This document shows positions 27,681-36,700 of a stretch of 64,000 bases of DNA, in pieces. Position 1 is the stretch's first letter; each line of letters begins with the position of its first letter. Source of the DNA: Actinomycetospora cinnamomea (GTDB lineage Bacteria > Actinomycetota > Actinomycetes > Mycobacteriales > Pseudonocardiaceae); contig NZ_QEKW01000004.1 in the NCBI RefSeq assembly GCF_003096675.1, positions 186,001 through 250,000 of the forward strand, given 5' to 3'. The notes beneath the pieces are model-generated. The model was not told the origin of the DNA, searched no databases, and worked only from the letters and a program-made list of their open reading frames with translations. The translations under genes and the position numbers were made by a program.

Positions 27681-28841
27681 GTGACCGCGCCGCGGAGCGA
27701 CCCGCAGCGCGACGGCGAGCTGGTCGCCGCGACGCGGGCGCTGCTGACCCGGCCGTGGCGCACCGCGGAGCAGGACCCCGAGATCGTCGCGCTGGTCCGC
27801 CGGCACGCCGACGCGCTCGACGCGTGGTTCACCCAGGAGCTGAACTACCGGCTGGTCGTCACGGCCGACACCGTGCGGCTGGTCAAGGTCGGCCACGTCC
27901 CCGCCGACCGGCCGCTGCGCACGATCGCCACGACGCCGCGGGCGTTCACGCCGGCGGAGTACACCGCACTGGCGCTGGTCCTGGCGGCCACCACGTCGGG
28001 GCCCGAGCGGACGAGCCTGCGCGACCTGATCAACGCCGTGCACTCCGCCGCGGCCGAGGCGGGGATCGTCATGGACACCGACACGGCGTCGCGGCGGGCG
28101 CTGGTCACGGCGCTGCGGTGGCTGATCGCGCACGGGATGGTGCGCGAGCTCGACCGCCGCGTGGGGCTCTACGAGCACGACGCCGACGCCGACGCGCTGC
28201 TCGAGGTCCGCAACGACCGGATGGCGCTGCTCCCGACCGGCGCGGTGGCCGGGGCCGAGTCGGCCGCCGACCTGCTCGGCCGCGCCCGCGCGCGGGGCTC
28301 GACGTCGACGGCGGCACGGCGGCGGCTGGTCGAGGACCCGGTGGTCTACGCCGACGACCTCGAGCCCCCGCGGTTCGCCGAGCTGCGCCGCCACGTGGGC
28401 GACGAGGCCCGGCGGATCGAGGCGCGCACGGGGCTGGTCGTCGAGGCCCGCGCCGAGGGGTTCGCCGCGCTCGACGTCGACGGCGGCTGCTCCGACGTCG
28501 CGTTCCCCGGTGGTGGCACGGTCGCACACGCGGCGTTGCTGCTGGTCAGCGAGCTCGTGTACCAGTTCCGGCCCGCCGAGGACCCGGAGCCGATCCCCTG
28601 GCCATCGGTGCGCGACGTGCTCGCGGAGCTGGTCGCGGAGTACGGGCGGTACTGGTCCAAGGCCGCGATCGCCGATGCCGAGCGCTTCGCCGCCGACGTG
28701 GTGGGTCTGCTCGAGACGATGCGCCTCGTCGTCCGCGAGACCGAGGGCTCCCTGCGCGTCCTGCCCGCCGCGGCCCGCTACGCGCCGGCGGTCACCGTGG
28801 CCGACAGTGACGACGAGGACGTGCAGCCGACCCTGCTGTGA
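27681..28841 (+). CDS. jetB: JetB/TIGR02678 (DUF2398) subunit
   Basis: The 386-aa protein matches DUF2398: an N-terminal RALLTRPWRTAEQDPEIVALVRRHADALDAWFTQELNYRL, then PRAFTPAEYTALALVLAA and a winged-helix pair (LVTALRWLIAHGMVREL), and a C-terminal AELVAEYGRYWSKAAIADAERFAADVVGLLE. It is the presumed KITE/MukE-like partner of JetA. GTG start at 27681. In described four-gene loci a JetD (DUF2399/Toprim nuclease) completes the set; here the next gene is an unrelated ArsR regulator, so the locus ends with jetB. Confidence 0.86.
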   Translation: MTAPRSDPQRDGELVAATRALLTRPWRTAEQDPEIVALVRRHADALDAWFTQELNYRLVVTADTVRLVKVGHVPADRPLRTIATTPRAFTPAEYTALALVLAATTSGPERTSLRDLINAVHSAAAEAGIVMDTDTASRRALVTALRWLIAHGMVRELDRRVGLYEHDADADALLEVRNDRMALLPTGAVAGAESAADLLGRARARGSTSTAARRRLVEDPVVYADDLEPPRFAELRRHVGDEARRIEARTGLVVEARAEGFAALDVDGGCSDVAFPGGGTVAHAALLLVSELVYQFRPAEDPEPIPWPSVRDVLAELVAEYGRYWSKAAIADAERFAADVVGLLETMRLVVRETEGSLRVLPAAARYAPAVTVADSDDEDVQPTLL

Positions 28842-28946
28842 GGTGTCAGCCGTGGGCCACCGCAGACACTCGACGTCCGCAACGCCACACGCTCGTTACG
28901 ACGTGTAGCTGGACGGTTAATGAAGAGTCTGGTTACATGACTGGCT

Positions 28947-29345
28947 GTGTTCCCCGCCGACGCGCTCGCCGACCCGGTCCGCCGGGCCATCGTCGAGCGC
29001 CTCGCGGACGGCGAGGTCGGGGCGGGGGAGATCGCCGCAGCGTTCCCGATCAGCCGGCCGGCGATCAGCCGCCACCTGCGCGTGCTGCGCGAGGCGGGCC
29101 TCGTCCGGTCGCGAGTGGCGGGGCAGCAGCGCATCTACGCGCTCGACCGCCGCCCGCTGGCCGAGCTGGACGCCTGGCTCGAGCGCTTCCGCCCGCTGCC
29201 GGTGACCCCGAGCGCTCCGCCCGGACCCGCGGGCCGGCTGGACGCGCTCGACACCGAGATGCACCGCGGCCGGCGTGCCCGCCGCGCCCGAGACCACGGA
29301 GACCACGGAGACCAGGGAGACCGCGATGACCGCTCCGCCGGCTGA
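28947..29345 (+). CDS. ArsR-family winged-helix regulator
   Basis: The 132-aa regulator has ADPVRRAIVERLADGEVGAGEIAAAFPISRPAISRHLRVLREAGLVRSRVAGQQRIYAL, an ArsR HTH plus wing, with no Cys metal ligands, so it is the non-metal type usually paired with an AHSA1/SRPBCC gene. The C-terminal tail (HGDHGDQGDRDD) is encoded by short GAC-rich repeats and overlaps the next gene by 20 nt. The GTG start lies 10 nt after a TTACAT -10-like hexamer (28932-28937), so its mRNA may be nearly leaderless. It probably represses its own operon. Confidence 0.85.
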   Translation: MFPADALADPVRRAIVERLADGEVGAGEIAAAFPISRPAISRHLRVLREAGLVRSRVAGQQRIYALDRRPLAELDAWLERFRPLPVTPSAPPGPAGRLDALDTEMHRGRRARRARDHGDHGDQGDRDDRSAG

Positions 29346-29802
29346 GACCCGCACCGACCCCGACGGCACCACCACGCTGGTCTGGCGTCGCCCTTATCCC
29401 GACCCCGTCGAGGACGTGTGGGCCGCGATCACCGACTCCGAGCGTCTCGGGCGCTGGATCGGCACGTGGACCGGCGAGCCGCGGGTCGGCGGCACGGTCG
29501 CGTTCACCATGACCGGCGAGGTCGACGCCGGCGGCGAGGTCGCCGAGCCCGTCGACGTGCGCATCCTCGCCTGCGACCCGCCGCATCACCTCGCCGTCGA
29601 GATGCCCGAGTCCGACGAGCGCTCGTGGCACCTCGATCTGAGCGTCGAGCCCGACGACCGTGGCGCCGTGCTCGTCTTCGCCCAGCGCCTCGCCGGTGGC
29701 CTGCGGCGCGAGGACGTCGAGGCCGGCTGGCGCTGGTACCTCGACCGCCTCGAGGCGTCCCTGCACGGCGAGCCCATGCCCGACTGGGACGCCTACGCCT
29801 GA
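29326..29802 (+). CDS. SRPBCC (AHSA1-like) protein
   Basis: The 158-aa START/Bet v1-fold protein is recognised by RRPYPDPVEDVWAAITDSERLGRWIGTWTGEPRVGGTVAFTM, the N-terminal half of AHSA1-type SRPBCC domains, and by the C-terminal helix WRWYLDRLEASLHG. Members bind hydrophobic ligands; the specific one is unknown. The ATG at 29326 has AGGGAG upstream and overlaps the ArsR gene, the standard regulator-ligand-binder pairing. Its stop overlaps the convergent EI24 gene by 10 nt. Confidence 0.83.
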   Translation: MTAPPAETRTDPDGTTTLVWRRPYPDPVEDVWAAITDSERLGRWIGTWTGEPRVGGTVAFTMTGEVDAGGEVAEPVDVRILACDPPHHLAVEMPESDERSWHLDLSVEPDDRGAVLVFAQRLAGGLRREDVEAGWRWYLDRLEASLHGEPMPDWDAYA

Positions 29803-30542
29803 ATCCGTGTCGGCTCCCCGCGCAGCTCCCGGGCGAGCAGGGTCGCCGCGGCGGATCCGGCCGGGATGGCGAGGATCGCGACGAGCGGGATCGCGGCGAG
29901 CAGATAGGTCGGTGTTCCGACGCCCCAGGTCAGGCCGCGGCGGGTGCGCAGGAGCCGTCGACGGTCGCGCATCGCGAGCCCGCGACGCTGCAGGGCGGGC
30001 GCGCTGAGCTCGATCATCAGCAGGCGCCCGCCCACCAGCGCCGCCGCGACGGGCGCGAGCACCGGGCCGACCACGGGCACCAGCCCCAGCACGAACAGCG
30101 GGACGGCCGCGAGGACGGAGAGCCCGATGAGGATCGACCCGTCGCGCACGCCCCGCGCGATCGCCCGGGCCCAGGAGCTCGGCGGGGCGGGCGGCGCGCC
30201 CAGGTCGTCGTCGACGATCTCGGCGAGCTTCTCGTAGAACGGTCCGCCGACCGCCAGGGTCACGGCCACGAACGTCACCACGGCGACCGCCGCGGCCGCC
30301 CCCACGATCGCCGCGCCGGCGGCCACGCGCGCCGTGGTCCGCGCGCCCTCCGACCATGTCTCGGCGAACGGCGTCAGACCTGCCGCGAGGTCGGGCAGCC
30401 ACGCCATCAGCGTCGCGAGCGCGGCGACATAGAGCACCGAGACGATCAGCGCCGGCACCGCCCCGAGCAGCAGCAGCCGCGGCGAGCGGAACACCGTCAC
30501 CGCCCCGCGCACGAACAGGCCCAGTCCCTGCACGACCTCCAT
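29793..30542 (-). CDS. EI24 domain membrane protein (CysZ-like)
   Basis: The 249-aa membrane protein has about four hydrophobic segments (LLLLGAVPALIVSVLYVAALATLMAWL, AAIVGAAAAVAVVTFVAVTLAVGGPFYEKL, SILIGLSVLAAVPLFVLGLVPVVGPVLAPVAAALV and TYLLAAIPLVAILAIPAG). GLFVRGAVTVFRSPRLL, PFYEKLAEIVD and the LVPVVGPVLAP motif are characteristic of EI24/CysZ. CysZ transports sulfate; no cysteine genes are near, so the role is open. The ATG at 30542 is chosen because the upstream frame is hydrophilic and Cys-rich. Confidence 0.83.
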   Translation of the reverse strand: MEVVQGLGLFVRGAVTVFRSPRLLLLGAVPALIVSVLYVAALATLMAWLPDLAAGLTPFAETWSEGARTTARVAAGAAIVGAAAAVAVVTFVAVTLAVGGPFYEKLAEIVDDDLGAPPAPPSSWARAIARGVRDGSILIGLSVLAAVPLFVLGLVPVVGPVLAPVAAALVGGRLLMIELSAPALQRRGLAMRDRRRLLRTRRGLTWGVGTPTYLLAAIPLVAILAIPAGSAAATLLARELRGEPTRIQA

Positions 30543-30596
30543 GTGCGCGATCTTCGCGGCTGTACCCGTGAAATCCACGCACGAGGGAGGGGTGGG

Positions 30597-30662
30597 CTCA
30601 CGTCCGCGTGAGGAGCAAGAAGTGCTGGAGCACTTCGATGTGCTCACGTGCGCGAAGCGCAC
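30597..30662. promoter_or_regulatory. Three consecutive inverted repeats between the EI24 and BtuF-like genes
   Basis: Within 66 nt lie CTCACG-TCCG-CGTGAG (30597-30612), the perfect palindrome GAAGTGCT-GG-AGCACTTC (30619-30636) and GTGCGC-GAA-GCGCAC (30648-30662). A fourth pair, GAGCAC/GTGCTC (30628-30645), would compete with the second. They sit in the 134-nt divergent interval and could be operator sites, or alternating RNA structures before the BtuF-like start. Confidence 0.55.
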
Positions 30663-30676
30663 CTAAGGTCGGGCCC

Positions 30677-31558
30677 GTGCGGATCGCGTCGTTGCTGCCC
30701 GCGGCCACGGAGATCGTCGGGGCGTTGGGGCTGGTCAACGACCTGGTCGCCGTGACCTTCGAGTGCGACCGGCCCGACGTCCGGGCCACGCGCCCCGTGG
30801 TCGTCGACAGCGCGCTGCCGGCCGGGCTGGGGCCCGCGGAGATCGACGCGATCGTCCGCGACCGGGCCGCGCGCGGCCTGCCGCAGTACACCCTCGACCG
30901 CGACGCGCTGCGTGACGCCGCCCCGGGGCTCGTGCTCACCCAGGACCTGTGCCGCGTGTGCGCGCTGCCCGAGTCGACGGTCGCCGAGGCCCTCGACGAG
31001 CTCGGGCTCGACGCCGCCGTGCTCACCGTCGACCCGCACACCCTCGACGACGTGCTCGACGCGATCGAGGCCGTGGCCCGGGCGGCCGGGGCGGACGACG
31101 CCGGGGCCGCGCTGGTCGGCGACCTCCGGCAACGCCTGCAGGCGATCGACGGGGCCCTGGCGGGACGGCGACGCCCCCGCGTCCTCGCCCTCGAGTGGAC
31201 CGACCCGCCCTACCGGCCCGGGCACTGGGTGCCCGCGATGGTCCGGCGCGCGGGCGGCGAGCCCCTGGCCGGCGTGGACGGTGGGCGCAGCGTCGCGACG
31301 ACCTGGGACGACGCCCGCGCCCAGCAGCCGGACGTCGTCCTCGTCGCCCCGTGCGGCTTCGGGCTGGACGACGCGATCGCGCAGGCCGAGGAGGTCCGCC
31401 GGCGGATGGCCGGCGTCCCGCTGCTCGCGATCGACTCCGCCTCCTACGTGGTCCGCGCCGGGCCGCGGCTCGTCGACGGGATCGAGGCGATCGCCCACGC
31501 CCTGCACCCCGACGCCCTCCCGGCGCCGCCGCCCGGGCGGATCACCGTGCTCAGCTGA
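30677..31558 (+). CDS. BtuF-like cobalamin/metal-chelate binding protein without signal peptide
   Basis: The 293-aa class III periplasmic-binding-protein fold starts VRIASLLPAATEIVGALGLVNDLVAVTFECDRP, the BtuF-type opening, and contains VDPHTLDDVLDAIEAVARAAG, ALEWTDPPYRPGHWVPAMVRRAGGEPL and SASYVVRAGPRLVDGIE. BtuF proteins deliver vitamin B12 to BtuCD, but this one has no signal peptide or lipobox and no permease or ATPase beside it, so it may be a cytoplasmic sensor or scavenger. GTG start at 30677. Its stop overlaps the convergent soxR by 8 nt. Confidence 0.82.
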   Translation: MRIASLLPAATEIVGALGLVNDLVAVTFECDRPDVRATRPVVVDSALPAGLGPAEIDAIVRDRAARGLPQYTLDRDALRDAAPGLVLTQDLCRVCALPESTVAEALDELGLDAAVLTVDPHTLDDVLDAIEAVARAAGADDAGAALVGDLRQRLQAIDGALAGRRRPRVLALEWTDPPYRPGHWVPAMVRRAGGEPLAGVDGGRSVATTWDDARAQQPDVVLVAPCGFGLDDAIAQAEEVRRRMAGVPLLAIDSASYVVRAGPRLVDGIEAIAHALHPDALPAPPPGRITVLS

Positions 31559-32006
31559 CCAGCCGCCGCGGCCCCGGCCCGTCGGCGGCGAGCCGGTCGT
31601 GAGGGTTGACCAGCCCGCACCTGTCGATCGACAGGCACCCGCAGCCGATGCAGCCGGTGAAGTCGTCGCGCAGCTGCTGGAGGCGGCGGATGCGGTCGTC
31701 GAGCTCGGCGCGCCACTGCTCCGAGAGCCGCTCCCAGTCCTTCCGGGTGGGCGTGCGCCCGTCGGGCAGGGCCTCGAGCGCCGCCCGGATCTCCGCCAGC
31801 GGGATCCCGACCCGCTGCGCGATCCGGATGAACGACAGCCGTCGCAGCACCTCGCGGCGGAACCGGCGCTGGTTGCCGGCGGTGCGGCGACTCGTGATGA
31901 GGCCCTCGCGCTCGTAGAAGTGCAGCGCCGACACGGGCACGCCGCTGCGCGCGGCGACCTCGCCGACCGAGAGCTCCTGGCCGGGGTGGGGTCGGGTCTC
32001 GCTCAT
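31551..32006 (-). CDS. soxR: SoxR redox-sensing MerR-family regulator
   Basis: The 151-aa regulator has a MerR HTH (LSVGEVAARSGVPVSALHFYEREGLI), a dimerisation helix and the SoxR [2Fe-2S] cluster motif C-x2-C-x-C-x5-C (Cys119, 122, 124, 130; CIGCGCLSIDRC). In actinomycetes SoxR senses redox-active metabolites rather than only superoxide. The ATG at 32006 falls at the predicted transcription start of a 19-bp-spacer promoter, so the mRNA is probably leaderless and autoregulated. No other SoxR-type site was noticed in the window. Confidence 0.93.
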   Translation of the reverse strand: MSETRPHPGQELSVGEVAARSGVPVSALHFYEREGLITSRRTAGNQRRFRREVLRRLSFIRIAQRVGIPLAEIRAALEALPDGRTPTRKDWERLSEQWRAELDDRIRRLQQLRDDFTGCIGCGCLSIDRCGLVNPHDRLAADGPGPRRLVS

Positions 32007-32013
32007 GCCGACG

Positions 32014-32044
32014 ACGCTAGAACCTCGACAATGGTTCAGGTCAA
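32014..32044 (-). promoter_or_regulatory. SoxR/MerR-type promoter-operator of soxR
   Basis: On the minus strand, TTGACC (-35, 32044-32039) and TAGCGT (-10, 32019-32014) are separated by exactly 19 bp. The spacer holds the dyad GAACC-N8-GGTTC. Overlong spacers with a central dyad are the hallmark of MerR-family activated promoters. The expected start of transcription (about 32007) is next to the soxR ATG. The -35 lies over the stop of the upstream gene. Confidence 0.82.
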
Positions 32045-32428
32045 GGACGCGAGCAATCGCACCGTGGCCACCGCGGCCTCCTCGGTGCGCAGGCCCTCAC
32101 GGTCGGCCCACGACGTCACGCTGCCGCCGCGGGCCAGCTCGGCGGCGAGCCCGGCCTTGCCGGCGGGCACCGGCACCTCGGCCGTGACCACGTCGCACGC
32201 GTCCAGCACCCGCTCGCGGCGGCGCGCGAGGTGCTCGACCAGCACGTGGCGCAGCTCGGTGAGCGCGGCCTCGTCGCCGGCGGCGAGGTCGGCGGCCGTG
32301 CTGCGCAGCACGCCCTGCAGCGCCTCCGGCGCCAGCCCCGGGTCGGTGAGCGCGGACGCGGGTGCGTGCCCGCGCTTCGCGTCGCGACGCCGCTGCTTGG
32401 CGGCGCGTCGCTCGCGGTTGCCGGGCAC
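32036..32428 (-). CDS. Small basic/helical protein linked to DUF2786 gene
   Basis: The 130-aa protein, family not recognised, has a very basic N-terminus (NRERRAAKQRRRDAKRG) that looks nucleic-acid-binding, then helices (LRSTAADLAAGDEAALTELRHVLVEHLARRRERVLDACDVV) and a possible HTH-like end (GSVTSWADREGLRTEEAAVATVRLLASL). The GTG at 32428 lies 4 nt after the DUF2786 stop with GAGG upstream; a longer start at 32467 would overlap that gene. Tight coupling implies a shared function with the DUF2786 protein. Confidence 0.65.
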   Translation of the reverse strand: MPGNRERRAAKQRRRDAKRGHAPASALTDPGLAPEALQGVLRSTAADLAAGDEAALTELRHVLVEHLARRRERVLDACDVVTAEVPVPAGKAGLAAELARGGSVTSWADREGLRTEEAAVATVRLLASLT

Positions 32429-32432
32429 GGGC

Positions 32433-33623
32433 TCATCCTCGCGCCTGCCCCTGCGCGAGCGCGTCACGCCCCGGAGTGAGGCTGGCGGCGTCGGCCGCGG
32501 CGCGCCCGGCGGCCCAGCCGGCGCCGTTGCCGACGCTGAACCGGCGCTTCGTGACGCGGGGGAACAGCTCGTCGACCGTGCGCTCGACGACCTCCGCCCG
32601 CGCGGCGAGCACCGGCAGCAGGCCTTCGCCCAGCTCCGCGCGGGCGTGCGCCTGCGCCTCGTGCGCCGCGGCGGTGAGCCGTTCGCCGATGCGCGTGGCG
32701 TAGGCCAGCAGGAACGCGTGGCGGAACGAGCGCGTGCGTGAGCGGGGCACCGACCCGTCCTCGGCCGCGAGCATCGCGCGTCCCGCCTGCACCAGCAGGG
32801 ACGTGACCAGCAGCTCCACGGTGGCGAGGTCGGCGGCGTGCCCGACGACGGTGACCATGTCCAGCGCGTCGAGGCTCACCGCGCGGCACCGGTTGGCGCC
32901 CGCCACCTGGTGCACGAGGCTGGACTTGGCCGCGGCGTAGGGCGCGTCGAGCCACAGGCGCCGGGCCGCCGCCCGCGGCGCCGACTCGGCCGGCCCCGCG
33001 ACCACCGCCTGCTCCAGCGCGTGGCGGCCCATGAGCTCCTGCGCCTTGGCCGAGAGCGCCTCGGCCTCCTCGGGGAACTCGGTGGACTCCGCCTTCGCCA
33101 GCAGCGCCCGCACCCGGGCGAGCACCCGCGCGTCGACCCCGTCGGGCGCGCGCGCGTCGTCCCCGAGCCGGGGGAGGGCGGGCAGCGAGTGCAGCAGCGC
33201 CACCAGCGCGACCGCGGCGCCCAGCGCGTCGTCGGGGTCGAGCCCCCGCAGCGACGACCACTGCTCGACCAGCGGGACGTCGCGGACCGGGCGGGACGCC
33301 CCCAACCCCGCCAGGTCCGCCTCGGTCGCGGCGTCCCCGCGGGGGCGGCGGGCGGCGGCCGCGCCGAGCACGTCGACGGCGAGCACGAGCCGCCCGGCGG
33401 GCAGGCGCCGGCGCACCACCTCGGTGACGTCGCGCGGGTCCCACCCGCGGCCTTGCACCACGTCCGCGGCGTCCAGCAGCGCCAGGTCCGCCCCCGCGGC
33501 CAGCGCCCGCGAGCTGCCCCAGCGCGTGCGCAGGACGGTCACGACCTGCTGCGCGCGCCCGCCGGTCGTCGCCAGGCCCGTCACGAAGCGCGCGATCTCC
33601 CCCGGGTCGTCGGTCCCGCCCAT
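32433..33623 (-). CDS. DUF2786 domain protein
   Basis: The 396-aa protein is helical and Ala/Arg-rich, with a DUF2786 module in the middle (RVRALLAKAESTEFPEEAEALSAKAQELMGRHAL, about residues 165-200). Downstream come LDMVTVVGHAADLATVELLVTSLLVQAGRAM and SFRHAFLLAYATRIGERL, seen in actinobacterial DUF2786 proteins. Function unknown; relatives occur in phage and accessory regions. It is followed at 4 nt spacing by a small basic protein gene and diverges from the giant helicase gene across 149 nt. Confidence 0.78.
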   Translation of the reverse strand: MGGTDDPGEIARFVTGLATTGGRAQQVVTVLRTRWGSSRALAAGADLALLDAADVVQGRGWDPRDVTEVVRRRLPAGRLVLAVDVLGAAAARRPRGDAATEADLAGLGASRPVRDVPLVEQWSSLRGLDPDDALGAAVALVALLHSLPALPRLGDDARAPDGVDARVLARVRALLAKAESTEFPEEAEALSAKAQELMGRHALEQAVVAGPAESAPRAAARRLWLDAPYAAAKSSLVHQVAGANRCRAVSLDALDMVTVVGHAADLATVELLVTSLLVQAGRAMLAAEDGSVPRSRTRSFRHAFLLAYATRIGERLTAAAHEAQAHARAELGEGLLPVLAARAEVVERTVDELFPRVTKRRFSVGNGAGWAAGRAAADAASLTPGRDALAQGQARG

Positions 33624-33772
33624 CCGCCCTCCCTCGTCGATCCGTCACGGGGTTCGACGGCCGCCCGCGCCCCACGGTTCCATCGCGCCGCAGGGTGGGC
33701 GCGCGCGCCCCGGGTCGGGACGGGATGCGAGGCTGGTCCGCCGGGGGCCGACACGAGCGGGAGGGAGCGAGG

Positions 33773-36700
33773 GTGGTCGTGCCGCAGGAGCCGCTGAGGA
33801 TCGCGGCCTTCGACCGGCCGGACGAACACCCCGAGCTCGACCCCGAGCTGCGCGACCGGGTGCAGCGCTTCGTCGGCGTCCTGCGCCGCGTGGCCCTCGC
33901 CCGGTCCCGGCCCGTGCGCCACACCCGCCACCACGTCGGCGAGCTGGCCCTGGTCGACGTCACCGACCAGACCGCGGTCCGCCGTCCGCGCGAGGCCGGC
34001 GACGAGGTCCTGCGCGCGACGGTCGACCGCCGCGCGACCTTCGACGCGCTGTTCGACCTCATGCGCGCCGCCGCCGACCAGCCCGAGGCCGTCGAGCTGG
34101 TGCTGGCCGGCGGGCTGCTACACGCGCCCGACCAGGACGTGCGGGTGCACCTGCTGACCCGACCGGTGCGCATCGAGCACCGCGGCGACGCGATGGTCGT
34201 GACCCTCGCCGGCGATGCCACGCAGTGGGAGGACGCCGAGCTCCTCGACGGCACCGGGCTGCTCGACGAGACCGCCGCCGCGCCCGACCCGCCCGCCTCG
34301 CCCCTGGACCCCGACCTCGTCGACGCCCTCGCCGCCTGGGCCGACCGGCGGCTGCGGATCGAGCACCGCCGCGGCGACGACTGGATCGGCCCGACCGGCC
34401 CCGGGACCGCGCTCGTGCCCGCCCCGGCGATCGTCGCCCGGCGCCGCGGGGCCGCCGCGCTGCGCACGTTCTACGACGCGATGGTCGCCGACCTCGCGGG
34501 ATCCGGTGCGGGCGACCGGCCCCTGCCCGTCGGCCTGGCCCAGCTCGTCGCCGCGGTCGAGCCCGCCGATCGCGCCGCCTGGCTCGCGCGCACCGGCCAC
34601 GACGCCCCACCCGTCACCGACCCGCTGTTCCCGCTGCCGGTCGGTGCCGCCCAGGGCCGCATCCTGCAGCGGCTGGGCCGCGACTCGGGCGTCGTCGTCG
34701 AGGGCCCGCCGGGCACCGGGAAGACCCACACGATCGCCAACCTGCTCTGCGCGCTGCTCGCCGAGGGCCGCCGGGTGCTCGTGACCAGCGAGAAGGCGCA
34801 GGCCCTGCGCGTGCTGCGCGACAAGCTGCCGCCCGGGATGCGCGACCTGTGCATCTCGCCGGTCGAGGGGGACGACGAGCGCGACGGCGCCGGCATCGCC
34901 GGGCTCGCCGCGCGCAGCACCGAGTTCGACGCCGACGAGGCCGACCGTGTGATCGCCGAGCTCACCGAGCGCCGCGACGGCCTGCGCGCGGAGCGTGACG
35001 CCGCGCTCGACGCCGTCGTCGCCGAGCGCCGCGCCGAGGCGACCGTGCAGCGCGACCTCGGGCCCGGCATGACCGGCACCCGCGCCGAGGTCGCCCGCCG
35101 CGTGCGCGCCGGCGCCGAGCGCGACGGCTGGCTCGCCGAGGTCGTCGGCACCGCCGTCTCGTCCGACACCGCCGACCTGCCCCGCGAGCCGCCGCTGTCG
35201 ACCGCCGAGTTCGCCGAGCTGCGCCGGCTGCTGGCCGCCGAGACGCCCGCCCGCCGCGAGCGCGCGCGCCAGGTGCTGCCCCCGCCGGTGGAGCTGCCGC
35301 CGGAGGACCACGTCGCCGACCTGGCCGCCGCCGTCACCCGCGGCCGGGACGCGACGTCGGGCGACGCGGGCGAGGTCGTCGCCGCGCTGGGGAAGCTGCC
35401 GGGCGACGCGGCCGCGCACCTGCCGGCGGTCAGCCGCCGGGTCGCCGACGCGCTCGCGGGCCTCGAGGACACCGGCGAGGACTCCGACTGGGCGCACGAC
35501 GTCGCCGACGCCGTGCTCGCCGGGCGCGCCGGGCACCTGTGGGCGCGCGCGGTGGAGGGCCTGCGTGCCGTCGACACCGTGCTCGACCACGACCGCCGGG
35601 CCGGGTCCGCGCAGGTCCGCGTCGACGACGGGGTGGACGCGGCGGCCGCGGCGCCGGCGTTCGAGCGGTTCGCGGCGTTCCTCGCCGACGGCGGCCAGGT
35701 GCGGCGGGTGTTCAAGCCCGAGGAACAGAAGGCCGTGGAGCCCTGGCTGGACCGCGTCCACCTGCACGGTGCGGATCCCTCGACGGTGTCCGGCGCGGCG
35801 GCGACCGCCCATCACCTGCGGATCCTCGAGATCACCGACCGGCTCTCCGAGGGTTTCGGCCCGCTCGGCCACCCCCTGCGCCGCGCCGAGCACCGCGCCC
35901 TGCTCGTCGAGCAGGTCCTGGCGCTCCGCGCGACCTGCCTCGCGGTGGGGGCCGTGCTCACGGCCGCGGTGCAGGTCCGGCGCCTGCTCGCCGCGCTGCC
36001 GCCGGCCGAGCGCCCGCGGGTCGACTCGCTCGCCCGGCTGCGGGTGCTCGCCACGCTGACCCTCGACGTCGACGACACCCGCGCGGCCGACCTGGCACGC
36101 GCCGAGCTCGACGAGGTGATCGAGCGTGTGGAGGGCGGCGTGCCGCCCGCGCGCCAGGCCCCGGAGCTCGTCGCGGTCCTCGACGCGCTGCGCCGCCGGG
36201 ACGCCGACGCCTACGCCGCCGCGGTGCTCGCGGTGGAGACCGCGCACGACGAGGCCCGCAGCCAGCGGCGCGCCGACGCGCTCGCGGCCCGGCTGGAGGC
36301 GGCCGCGCCCGGCGTCGTGGCGTGGGTGCGCGCGCACGCCGACGAGCCGTGGCCCGAGCGCGAGGAGCGCTTCGAGCGGGCGTGGGCCTTCGCGCGGGCC
36401 GCGGCACGGGTCCGGCGGTGGGCGGCGGCGGACGCGGGGCCGGACCGCCTCGCCGACCTCGACGTCGAGCTCTCCCGCGTCACCGCGGAGCTCGCCGCCG
36501 CGCGCGCCTGGCGGGCGTGCCTGACCGGGGTGAGCGCCGAGCAGATGCGCGCCCTGCAGAGCCACCGCGCCTCGCTCGCCGCCGTCGGCCGGGGGACGGG
36601 CCGGCACGCCGACCGCTACCGCGCCGCCGCCCGCGAGGCCGTGGAGGTCGCCCGCGACGCCGTGCCGGCGTGGGTGATGCCGATCCGTGAGGTGCTCTCG

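Noticed and set aside
29290-29322. Short GAC-CAC-GGA tandem repeats at the end of the ArsR gene
   Set aside because: Read as low-complexity coding (HGDHGDQGDRDD); no sign of a regulatory repeat or CRISPR.
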